The notes under the pieces are model-generated. The model was not told the DNA's origin. It saw nothing but the letters and a program-made list of their open reading frames with translations, and ran no database searches. DNA of 26,370 nt, taken from assembly GCA_036381495.1 (NCBI GenBank), contig DASVCS010000001.1, forward strand, positions 1 through 26,370, in the 5' to 3' direction. A program made the position numbers and the translations under genes. The DNA comes from DASVCS01 sp036381495. GTDB lineage: Bacteria; Gemmatimonadota; Gemmatimonadetes; Longimicrobiales; RSA9. This document shows, piece by piece, positions 1 to 6,945 of the stretch (position 1 is its first letter; every line of letters begins with the position of its first letter).

Positions 1-558
1 ATCCTCGTATCTCTCGCGCTCGGCGGCTGTTCATCGCGCTCGCAGAGGACGGTACCGGTCAGCACGGTCCCGAACCCCGAGATCGAGCAGTCCGGTGACG
101 CGTACAGGATGCGACTGGACAATGGCCCGGTCCGATCCGAGTTCACGGTGGTGGGGACGCCGGAACAGGTCTTCGCCGTCGTGGCGGATGTCTACAAGTC
201 GTTGTCGATTCCGATCGAGACGATCGATCCGGCGGCGATGGTGATCGGCAATCCGCACCATGCGGCGCAGCGGCGGTTTGCGGGGGAGCGCATGTCGACG
301 TTCTTCAACTGCGGCAGCGGACCCTGGGGTGCGAACGCCGACTCGTATCGCATCGAGATGAGTATCCTGACGCACGTGGCGCCGGCGAACCCCGGGAGCG
401 TCACCGTCCGGACGACCGTGAATGCCACGGGACAGACGTTGTCCGGAGCCAGCAAGAACCAGGTGGCGTGCGGGAGCACCGGCCGCCTCGAGCAGATCAT
501 CCACGATCGTGTCATGAATCGACTCGCCGCGCAGATGGGATCCGGCGGGGCGCGGTAG
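1..558 (+). CDS. Lipoprotein of unknown function, 5' end cut by window edge
   Basis: The frame is open from base 1 to the TAG at 556-558, so the first codons lie outside the window. The first visible residues, ILVSLALGGCSS, are the end of a lipoprotein signal peptide with a lipobox (LGGC), which predicts a lipid-anchored envelope protein. The mature part is about 175 residues. It contains a stretch starting EFTVVGTPEQVFAVVADVY that looks like an alpha/beta fold, and two well-separated cysteines (FNCGSG and VACGS). I do not recognise the family. An internal ATG at 109 would start after the lipobox and is probably not the true start. The gene converges on the next lipoprotein gene and shares a palindromic terminator with it. 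Confidence 0.75.
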   Translation: MLVSLALGGCSSRSQRTVPVSTVPNPEIEQSGDAYRMRLDNGPVRSEFTVVGTPEQVFAVVADVYKSLSIPIETIDPAAMVIGNPHHAAQRRFAGERMSTFFNCGSGPWGANADSYRIEMSILTHVAPANPGSVTVRTTVNATGQTLSGASKNQVACGSTGRLEQIIHDRVMNRLAAQMGSGGAR

Positions 559-573
559 CGGGGCGGTGGATCC

Positions 574-621
574 GGAACGAGAGAACGGCCCCGGTCGCGA
601 CCGGGGCCGTTCTCTCGTTCC
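574..621. terminator. Perfect 48-bp palindrome, likely bidirectional terminator
   Basis: The two 24-base halves are exact reverse complements, with arms reading GGAACGAGAGAACGGCCCCG outward to inward. It lies 15 bp after the stop of the plus-strand lipoprotein and 19 bp after the stop of the minus-strand lipoprotein. There is no clear T-tract, but the position between two convergent stops fits a shared terminator. Confidence 0.75.
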
Positions 622-640
622 AGCCGGTGGAGGAAATCCG

Positions 641-1300
641 CTACTCCACCGTGATGGAGACGTCGCGCGTGATGCTGCGGCCGCAGAACGTGCCCTCGAT
701 GTGTTGCGTGACCGAGGTGACCTCGTCGCCCTCGAAGTCGGCGGAGACGCTGGCATCGAGGTCGATGCTGCACGAACCCGAGCGGTCGCCGAACTCCCAG
801 GCGATGCCGCCGCCGTACGACAGCGTCTGCTCGCCCTCCGGCACGCCGTTGGCGTACGCGAAATGCGCGGCCACGTTGAGGTTCGGATCACCGTTCAGGA
901 CGACCGTGCCGTTACGGAACGGGAAGCTGCAGTCCTCGTGCGTCTCGGTGACGTTGACGTCGAGTTCGCCGCTTTCGTTTTCATCGTCGAACGTGAAGTC
1001 GCCCGCCCCCTCGATGGTGAAGCTTCCGCCGCGCAGGCAGTCGCGCGTCTGGTTCACCTCGATGTGGAGCGTCTGCGCCGCCTGCGGCGTCAGCCCGCCC
1101 GCCAGCGACTGGGGCGCACCGGTCGGCGCCGATTCGGCGAAGGCCAGGTAGCTCGTGCTCATGATGAGCTCCGCGAGATCTTCGGCCTCCTCCTGCGTGA
1201 ACTGATCGCCTTCCACGCCGGTCGGTTCGTCGTCGCTGCACGCGGCTGCGGCGAAGATCACTGCGGCCATTGCTCCGGCCAGTCCGAGTTTCCTTCTCAT
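641..1300 (-). CDS. Lipoprotein of unknown function
   Basis: The 219-residue product starts MRRKLGLAGAMAAVIF and runs into a lipobox ending AAAAC at residue 21, so it should be lipid-anchored. An acidic segment after the cysteine (SDDEPTGVEGDQ) is typical of a linker holding the mature part off the membrane. The rest contains two short cysteine-bearing segments (TRDCLRGGS and HEDCSFPF) plus SGSCSIDLD and GTFCGRS, which could form disulfides in the periplasm. Residues from about 75 onward alternate in a beta-strand-like way. No family is recognised. A GGGGATGGAG stretch just before the ATG can serve as ribosome binding site. Confidence 0.8.
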   Translation of the reverse strand: MRRKLGLAGAMAAVIFAAAACSDDEPTGVEGDQFTQEEAEDLAELIMSTSYLAFAESAPTGAPQSLAGGLTPQAAQTLHIEVNQTRDCLRGGSFTIEGAGDFTFDDENESGELDVNVTETHEDCSFPFRNGTVVLNGDPNLNVAAHFAYANGVPEGEQTLSYGGGIAWEFGDRSGSCSIDLDASVSADFEGDEVTSVTQHIEGTFCGRSITRDVSITVE

Positions 1301-1826
1301 GGCTCCATCCCCGATCTGAAGTGGATTCCGGTGTACGCCGCCGCCTGGACCGGCGCGCGCGGCACGAACAAGGCAGGTGCCGCCGCATCGGAACGCCGTC
1401 CGTGCTGCCGGCGAGCGAGCGGACGCGCCGTTCGGTCGTCGTGAGTGCCGGGAAGGGCTATCCGTCTCGCGAAACGGGCGCGGCCATGTGCAAATGCCGG
1501 GCCGCGGGCGAATCGACGATCCAACCCGTTACCCGGTCACGTGTTGGAAGGATGGTCGTGCGCGGGGGAAAGCGCAATGGGCGCGCATTCTTTGACCGTG
1601 GCGCGCAATAAGTGCCGGCCAATCTTTCCGCGTCGGACTGCGGCGCGTACCTTTGTCCGCACCCCGCGCGGGCGCCGTGGCGGAGGAGTGCGCGCGGCGG
1701 AGCGCGTCGGGCGGACCACTCGTACCCCTGGAACCGTGATCCAATCGGGCGCCTCGCCGCGCGCGCACAGGTGAACCGGCGCCGCCGTCGCCCGTTGGAC
1801 CATGGATCACCCGATGGAGGATGCCG
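1301..1826. other. 526-bp non-coding stretch upstream of the M14 peptidase
   Basis: No frame here gives a convincing protein; the short frames are arginine- and proline-rich, as expected of random GC-rich sequence. It must hold the promoters of both divergent genes. The only element I can pick out is a TTTC-N19-TACCTTTG pair at 1625-1655, annotated separately. Its leader of about 165 nt before the peptidase start is long, but I see no riboswitch pattern in it. Confidence 0.5.
1625..1655 (+). promoter_or_regulatory. Candidate promoter of Bacteroidetes/FCB type
   Basis: TTTC at 1625-1628 is followed after 19 bases by TACCTTTG at 1648-1655. This is one base off the TTTG-N19-21-TAnnTTTG pattern known for Bacteroidetes primary sigma factors. 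That Gemmatimonadota use a similar pattern is inference. It would drive the M14 peptidase gene. Confidence 0.35.
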
Positions 1827-4433
1827 ATGAGTCGTTTCCTCGCCCTGGCGGCACTGGTCGCTCTTGCCTCGCGGCCTGCGGTGGCGCAGCACGCACTGGC
1901 CGATGGAGGCGCCTACGACCCTGGCATCCCCACGCCGGCGAGTGTGCTGGGTTACGCGATCGGGGAGCGCTTCACGCCGCACCACGAGATCGTCCGGTAC
2001 GCCGAGCTGCTTGCGGAGGCGAGCCCCCGCGTTCGGCTGGACACGGTGGCGAAGACGTTCGAGGGGCGTGAAGTGCTGCTCGCCATCGTGACGAGTGAGG
2101 CGAACCAGATGCGTCTGGACGAGATCCGACGGGATGCGCAGCGGCTGGCCGATCCACGCGGTGCGTCCGCCGCGGAGCTGGCCGCGGTCGTGGACCGGCT
2201 GCCGGCCATCGTCTGGCTCGGCTATACGGTGCACGGCGGCGAGGCGTCGGGGACCGAGGCGGCGCTCGCCATGCTCTACCAGCTCGCGTCCGGCACGGAT
2301 GCCGAGACGCGCATGATCCTGGACAGCACCGTCGTCCTGATCGATCCGGTGCAGAACGCGGACGGCCACGAGCGGCACGTCCAGGACGTGATGCGGATGC
2401 GCGGCGCACTCCGGATCCCGACCGCGCCCGGCGCCATGATCCACGACGGAAGCTGGCCCGGCCCGCGTACGAGCCACTACTACTTCGACCTGAACCGCGA
2501 CTGGTTCATCCTCTCGCACCCCTCGACGCGCGGGCGCGTGGCGACCTTCCGCGAGTGGGCGCCGCACGTCGCGGTCGACCTCCACGAGATGGGCTCGAAC
2601 TCGACGTACTTCTTCGCGCCGCCGATGCAGCCGTTCAACGAGAACCTGCACGAGAGCATCATCCGCTGGTGGGACATCTACGCGGCATCGAACGCGGCGG
2701 CGTTCGACGCGTACGGCTGGAGCTACTTCCGCCGCGAAGGCTACGACGAGTTCTATCCCGGCTACGGCGTCTCCTGGCCATCGCTGACCGGCGCGGTCGG
2801 GATGACGTACGAGGAGGCATCCAGCGGCGGCGGCGCGATCCGCCGGGAAGACGGCACCATTCTCACGCTACGCGAGGCCGCGCGGCACCACTACACCGCC
2901 GCGTGGGCGACGGCGCTCACCACGGCACGCCGCCGGCACGCGCGCGTGGCCGACTACCTCGCGTTCCGGCGCAGCGCCATCACCGATGCCGAGGATGCGC
3001 CGATGCGCGCGATCCTGCTGGAGCCGGATGCACAGGGCCGGGCGCAGTCGCTCGTGCGGATCCTCACCGGCAACGGCATCGAGGTGCAGCGCTTGGGCGC
3101 GGCCACGGACGTCCGTGACGCGACGGCGTACGGCGCGGCGCGCGCGGGCACGGTCCGGCTCCCGGCCGGGACGTACGTCGTCGACCTGGCGCAGCCGCAA
3201 GGCCGGCTGGCGAAGGCGCTCCTCGAACCCGACGCGAAGCTCGACTCGAGCTTCATCGCCGAGGAACTCGAAAGCCGTCGGCTCGGCCGCCGCGACCGCT
3301 TCTACGACATCACCGCGTGGTCGCTGCCGTACACCTTCCGCGTCCGCGCCTGGTGGACGCCCGCGCTCCCCGGCCCACTCGAGCCGCTCGCGCCCGCGCC
3401 GACCGCGACCGTCGCCGCGCCGACACTCCCGGAAGCGGGCTACGGCTACGCCTTCGAGGCGGGGAGCGAGGCCTCGATCCGGTTCCTCGCCGGACTGCTC
3501 GCCGACAGCGTGCGCGTCTGGTACGCGCCCCGGCCGTTCCGGATCGGGACGGCGGACTTCCCCCACGGCGCGTTCGTCGTCCGCGTCGCCGCCAATGACG
3601 ACGACGTCCACGACACGGTCCGCCGCCACGCCGCGGAATCCGGCGCTCGCGTGGTGCCACTCGCCTCCGCCCTCGTCGATGAGGGCACGGACCTCGGGAG
3701 CAACAGCGTCACCTACGTCGCGCCGCCACGCGTGGGACTGGTCGGTGGGCCGGGCGTGTCGGGGAATTCGTTCGGCTTCGCGTGGTTCGCGTTCGACCAG
3801 CGCATCCGCTACCCCGTCACGACCGTCTCGCTCGGCTCGCTGCCCGGGATGCTCGATGAACTCGATGTCGTGGTCCTGCCCTCGGCCTCCGCTGGTGGGC
3901 TCGAACGCGCTCTGGGCGAAGACGGCCGCGGCCGTCTTGCGGCGTGGGTGCGCGGCGGCGGCGTGCTCATCACGCTCGACGGCGCCACCGCGTGGCTCGC
4001 CGCGGAGGACACCGGGCTCTCGGATGTGCACCGGCGGCGCGAGGAAGACCCGGCCGACGGCCGCCGGTTGCCGGCCAACATCCCGGGCGCGATCGTCCGC
4101 GTCGTAGCGGACACCCTCTCGCCGCTCATGGCCGGCATTCACCAGGCGGTCCTGCCGGCCATGGCCTCCGGCGACCGGGTCTACGAGGCGCCACCGGATG
4201 TGGGGCCCGGCGTCGTCGTCGCGCGCTACGCCGCGGCAGATCGGCTTCGACTGTCCGGCTACCTGTGGCCCGAGAGTCCGGATCGGCTGGCTGGAACGCC
4301 CTACCTCTGGACCGACCGCGTGGGTCGTGGCCGGATCATCGCATTCGCGCAGGACCCGAACTTCCGCGACCTGTGGCGCGGCTGGCTGCCAATCTTCGCC
4401 AACGCGGTCTTCCTCGGGCCCGCAATGCGGTAG
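1827..4433 (+). CDS. Secreted M14-family zinc carboxypeptidase
   Basis: The product is 868 residues from the ATG at 1827. That start is preferred over the ATG at 1821 because GGAGG at 1816-1820 lies 6 bases before 1827 but touches 1821. A signal peptide (MSRFLALAALVALASRPAVA) predicts export. The M14 catalytic domain covers about residues 30-360: zinc ligands H136 and E139 in VHGGE, third ligand H253 in AVDLHEMG, substrate-binding N223-R224 in FDLNRDW, and a candidate catalytic glutamate at E329 in GMTYEEASS. These point to removal of C-terminal residues from peptides or peptidoglycan stems in the periplasm. The substrate cannot be read from sequence. The C-terminal half (about 380-868) is unusually long for M14. 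It includes a segment near 630-725 (VGLVGGPGVSG, then WVRGGGVLITLDG) that resembles a glutamine-amidotransferase-like fold. Confidence 0.9.
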   Translation: MSRFLALAALVALASRPAVAQHALADGGAYDPGIPTPASVLGYAIGERFTPHHEIVRYAELLAEASPRVRLDTVAKTFEGREVLLAIVTSEANQMRLDEIRRDAQRLADPRGASAAELAAVVDRLPAIVWLGYTVHGGEASGTEAALAMLYQLASGTDAETRMILDSTVVLIDPVQNADGHERHVQDVMRMRGALRIPTAPGAMIHDGSWPGPRTSHYYFDLNRDWFILSHPSTRGRVATFREWAPHVAVDLHEMGSNSTYFFAPPMQPFNENLHESIIRWWDIYAASNAAAFDAYGWSYFRREGYDEFYPGYGVSWPSLTGAVGMTYEEASSGGGAIRREDGTILTLREAARHHYTAAWATALTTARRRHARVADYLAFRRSAITDAEDAPMRAILLEPDAQGRAQSLVRILTGNGIEVQRLGAATDVRDATAYGAARAGTVRLPAGTYVVDLAQPQGRLAKALLEPDAKLDSSFIAEELESRRLGRRDRFYDITAWSLPYTFRVRAWWTPALPGPLEPLAPAPTATVAAPTLPEAGYGYAFEAGSEASIRFLAGLLADSVRVWYAPRPFRIGTADFPHGAFVVRVAANDDDVHDTVRRHAAESGARVVPLASALVDEGTDLGSNSVTYVAPPRVGLVGGPGVSGNSFGFAWFAFDQRIRYPVTTVSLGSLPGMLDELDVVVLPSASAGGLERALGEDGRGRLAAWVRGGGVLITLDGATAWLAAEDTGLSDVHRRREEDPADGRRLPANIPGAIVRVVADTLSPLMAGIHQAVLPAMASGDRVYEAPPDVGPGVVVARYAAADRLRLSGYLWPESPDRLAGTPYLWTDRVGRGRIIAFAQDPNFRDLWRGWLPIFANAVFLGPAMR

Positions 4434-4452
4434 GGGGCGCCGGGGGCGCCCC

Positions 4453-4573
4453 GGGCTGGGGCTGGGGCTGGGGCTGGGGCTAGGGAAGGCAGCCCAACCT
4501 CCGGAGGCGGTCCCCACGCCGCGCGGCCGGCCGCTACCGACCCCAGCCCCAGCCCTAGCCCCAGCCCCAGCCC
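4453..4573. terminator. GGGGCT-hexamer inverted repeat, likely bidirectional terminator
   Basis: A 33-nt arm of tandem GGGGCT units (4453-4485) is matched by a 33-nt arm of AGCCCC units (4541-4573), pairing at 31 of 33 positions across a 55-nt loop. It sits between the convergent M14 peptidase and the minus-strand lipoprotein. Each arm also has the runs of three or four G needed for a G-quadruplex on one strand. Immediately before it, 4435-4452 carries two GGCGCC copies. Confidence 0.6.
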
Positions 4574-4579
4574 TTGATC

Positions 4580-4966
4580 CTACGCTCCCGTCGTCACCTC
4601 GATCACGCCGCCGGCGTGGCCTGGGCCGTAACGGGTCGTGGCATCCCGCGCATCCAGATAGCGGATCACCTTCACGGCCGTGATGTTGATCTGCCGGAGA
4701 AACTCGATGCCGCCCGCCTGGACGCCGTCGACGTAGACCTTGATCTGGTCGGCTCCGTAGTTCCGGATCGACGTCTGCCCGCGCTGGCGCAGGAAGAGCG
4801 GCCGCAGCCGCTGCACCGCGTCGTATGCATTCCTGATGTCCGGGTGCTCGGAGATCTCCGCGGCCGTCAGCACGTCCCGCGATCCGCCGGCGGAACCACC
4901 GCCGGGTGCCGATGCACACGCGGCGAGGGATGCGAGGAGGAGGGTCGAGGCGATGGTACGAAGCAT
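4580..4966 (-). CDS. Small lipoprotein with TonB-plug-like C-terminal motif
   Basis: The 128-residue product has a signal peptide ending in a lipobox (SLAAC, cysteine about 17) and a Gly/Ser-rich tether. Its C-terminal half contains VYVDGVQAGGIEFLRQINI and then YGPGHAGGVIEVTT. This matches the pattern of the plug domain of TonB-dependent receptors, where a GGVI-type strand ends the plug. Here the plug-like part stands alone on a lipid anchor with no barrel. A GGGGAG ribosome binding site lies 6 bases before the ATG. The function is unknown; binding to an outer-membrane partner is a guess. Confidence 0.8.
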   Translation of the reverse strand: MLRTIASTLLLASLAACASAPGGGSAGGSRDVLTAAEISEHPDIRNAYDAVQRLRPLFLRQRGQTSIRNYGADQIKVYVDGVQAGGIEFLRQINITAVKVIRYLDARDATTRYGPGHAGGVIEVTTGA

Positions 4967-4990
4967 GGAAGTCTCCCCTTTCTGAGCGGT

Positions 4991-5080
4991 TGCGCGTCCG
5001 CGGACGCGCGGGGATGCGAGGGCACGACCTGCCTACATTTGACTCGACCACTGCGCGTCCACGGACGCGCGGGGATGCGA
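4991..5080. repeat. Pair of 29-nt palindromic direct repeats
   Basis: Copy 1 (4991-5019) and copy 2 (5052-5080) differ at a single base and begin 61 bp apart. Each holds a dyad of GCGCGTCC and GGACGCGC; in copy 1 it is an 18-bp perfect palindrome. A half-site GGACGCGC recurs at 5118-5125. The spacing is near six helical turns. The first copy lies 25 bp upstream of the minus-strand lipoprotein start, so an operator is possible. Confidence 0.6.
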
Positions 5081-5163
5081 TCGGGCGATGGTGGCCGCCG
5101 TCGCTCCGCCGACAGGGGGACGCGCCGGCGGCTGGTAGCGACGGCCCGGTGAATCAAGTCCGA

Positions 5164-5213
5164 CCGGGAAGATGGACGCATGGGGGAGGCGTTGGCAAGT
5201 GTGATCTTCCCGG
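5164..5213. repeat. 10-bp inverted repeat
   Basis: CCGGGAAGAT at 5164-5173 is the exact reverse complement of ATCTTCCCGG at 5204-5213, with a 30-nt spacer. It lies just upstream of the candidate promoter of the amidohydrolase operon, so it may be an operator rather than an RNA hairpin. Confidence 0.4.
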
Positions 5214-5231
5214 AACCACGCCATGGCGCCG

Positions 5232-5262
5232 TTGCCCGCATCCGTCGGGGGGCGTAGCTTGG
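5232..5262 (+). promoter_or_regulatory. Candidate promoter of the amidohydrolase operon
   Basis: TTGC at 5232-5235, a 19-base spacer, then TAGCTTGG at 5255-5262 resembles TTTG-N19-21-TAnnTTTG with two substitutions. It would give a leader of about 60 nt before the ATG at 5329. Another core, TACATTTG, lies at 5034-5041 but has no upstream partner and would leave a leader of nearly 290 nt. Confidence 0.3.
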
Positions 5263-5328
5263 AGGCATACCCCCGGCGTCCGTCCACCCCGGTGCCCGGA
5301 GATGACCCGACCTTCCGAGGGGATCCGA

Positions 5329-6942
5329 ATGTCGAACGGTGTTCAGAGGTTCGCGCGTGCGCTCGCGCTCGTGGCCGTATCGCTCGGCATGTCCGCCGGC
5401 CCGCTGCGCGCGCAGGAGTATCCGCCGCTCTCCCGGCTCAAGGACGAAGTCGCCGCGGAAGTCGCGTCGATGCAGGAGCTGTCGCAAGAGATCGTGGACA
5501 TGGTCTTCAGCTTCTCGGAGCTGGGCTTCCAGGAATACTGGACGGCCGACTACATCACCGGGATCCTCGAGCGGGAGGGGTTCCGGATCGAGCGCGGTTG
5601 CGCCGGGATGCCCACGTGCTACGTGGCGAGCTGGGGGAGCGGCGGGCCCGTGATCGGGATCATGGGCGACATTGACGGCCTGCCGGAGACGTCGCAAAAG
5701 CCCGGCGTGCCGTACCACGCGCCGCTCATCCCCGGCGGCCCCGGACACGGGGAGGGGCACAACAGTACGCCAGCCGTGGATGTCGTCGCGGCGATCGCCA
5801 CCAAGCGGATCCTCGAAAAGTACGACATCCCGGGCGAGATCCGCGTGATCCCGGGTGTGGCGGAAGAACTCGTCGCGAGTCGTACCTACATGGTCATGGC
5901 CGGAATGTTCGAGGACATGGATGCCATGTTGTCGACGCACGTGAGCAACCGCTTCAGCACGACCTACGGGATCAGCGGATCCGGCCTGGTCTCGACCGTG
6001 TACACGTTCCATGGCCAGTCCGCGCACAGCGCGGGTTCGCCGTGGGCCGGCCGCAGTGCGTTGGATGCGGTCGAGTTGATGAACGTGGGGTGGAACTACC
6101 GCCGCGAGCACCTGCGCCTCCAGCAACGCTCCCACTACGTCATCTCGAGCGGCGGCAACCAGCCGAACGTGGTCCCCTCCGAGGCAACGGTCTGGTACTA
6201 CTTCCGTGAGCTGGACTACCCGCGGATCAAGGAGCTCCACGAGTTGGGCACGACGATGGCCCGCGCGGCGGCAATGATGACCGGCACGACGTTCGAGGAG
6301 CGGATCCTGGGTTCCGCGTGGCCCCAGACCTACAACAAACCGATGGCCGAGCGGATGCACGCGAACATCGTCGCCGTCGGGATGCCGGACTGGTCCGAAG
6401 CGGATGTCGCGCTCGCGAAGGCGGCGCAGCGCGCGCTGGGTGCGGACACGATCGGCCTGCGGACCGAGGTACCGGCGACATTGCGCGAGGCCGACCAGGG
6501 AATGGGCGGCGGCAGTGATGACATTGCCGAGGTCTCATGGAATGTCCCGACCGTGCGGCTGCGCTACCCGGCGAATATTCCCGGGATGACCGGGCATCAC
6601 TGGTCGAGCGCGATCGCAATGGCGACGCCGATCGCGCACAAGGGCGCGAATTACGGTTCGCGGGTGATCGCCATGACCGCGATCGAGCTCTTCGCCGACC
6701 CGGCGTTCCTCGCAGAGGCGAAGCGCTACTTCCGCGAGGTCCAGACCGGGGACATGCATTGGGTCTCGCTGATTCCGGAAGGCACGCCACCGCCGACGCA
6801 CCTGAACAAGGAGAAGATGGCCGAGTTCCGGCCGTTGCTGGAAAAGCTGCGCTATGATCCGAGCCGCTACGGGACGTATCTCGAGCAACTCGGGATCCCG
6901 TATCCGCCGGTGAGGGAGCGGGGCGCGGTGGGAGGCGGGTAG
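5329..6942 (+). CDS. Exported M20-family amidohydrolase, AbgB-like
   Basis: The product is 537 residues. The ATG at 5329 is preferred: GAGGGG lies 6 bases upstream and the protein opens with a signal peptide (MSNGVQRFARALALVAVSLG, cleavage near PLRA-Q). The alternative in-frame ATG at 5302 would put nine residues before it. M20 metal-site motifs are present: MGDIDGLPE (about 111-119), GHGEGHNSTPA (about 140-150), EE (about 180-181) and STH (about 204). GQSAHSAGSPWAGRSALDAV, GGNQPNVVPSEA, GSDDIAEVSWNVPT and MTGHHW follow the subunit B pattern of aminobenzoyl-glutamate hydrolase. The family cleaves N-acyl amino acid amide bonds. AbgB of E. coli is cytoplasmic, whereas this protein should act in the periplasm on an unknown substrate. 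The next gene starts 3 bp after its stop, so it heads an operon. Confidence 0.88.
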   Translation: MSNGVQRFARALALVAVSLGMSAGPLRAQEYPPLSRLKDEVAAEVASMQELSQEIVDMVFSFSELGFQEYWTADYITGILEREGFRIERGCAGMPTCYVASWGSGGPVIGIMGDIDGLPETSQKPGVPYHAPLIPGGPGHGEGHNSTPAVDVVAAIATKRILEKYDIPGEIRVIPGVAEELVASRTYMVMAGMFEDMDAMLSTHVSNRFSTTYGISGSGLVSTVYTFHGQSAHSAGSPWAGRSALDAVELMNVGWNYRREHLRLQQRSHYVISSGGNQPNVVPSEATVWYYFRELDYPRIKELHELGTTMARAAAMMTGTTFEERILGSAWPQTYNKPMAERMHANIVAVGMPDWSEADVALAKAAQRALGADTIGLRTEVPATLREADQGMGGGSDDIAEVSWNVPTVRLRYPANIPGMTGHHWSSAIAMATPIAHKGANYGSRVIAMTAIELFADPAFLAEAKRYFREVQTGDMHWVSLIPEGTPPPTHLNKEKMAEFRPLLEKLRYDPSRYGTYLEQLGIPYPPVRERGAVGGG

Positions 6943-6945
6943 CGG

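Larger units (their letters stand above)
4967..5328. other. 362-bp control region between divergent genes
   Basis: Between the minus-strand lipoprotein and the plus-strand amidohydrolase lie two 29-nt palindromic repeats (4991-5019, 5052-5080), a 10-bp inverted repeat (5164-5173 with 5204-5213) and a candidate promoter at 5232-5262. The amidohydrolase frame stays open upstream to 4906, but that part codes Arg/Gly-rich sequence and precedes a proper signal peptide, so I treat it as non-coding. Confidence 0.55.

Noticed and set aside
4453..4573. Repeated hexamers considered as a CRISPR array
   Set aside because: Units are 6 bp with no spacers, and no cas genes are nearby.
5034..5041. TACATTTG as a promoter core for the amidohydrolase operon
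   Set aside because: There is no upstream partner motif at 19-21 bases and the leader would be nearly 290 nt; the element at 5232-5262 is better placed.
2868..5051. Long minus-strand open frame (727 codons) opposite the M14 peptidase and the 4.5-kb intergenic repeat
   Set aside because: It is Arg/Gly/Pro/Val-rich with no family motifs, and lies antisense to a gene with a complete catalytic site. In DNA this GC-rich, antisense frames stay open by chance.
4906..5328. Upstream extension of the amidohydrolase frame
   Set aside because: It would put 141 Arg/Gly-rich residues before a clear signal peptide, and the ribosome binding site fits 5329.
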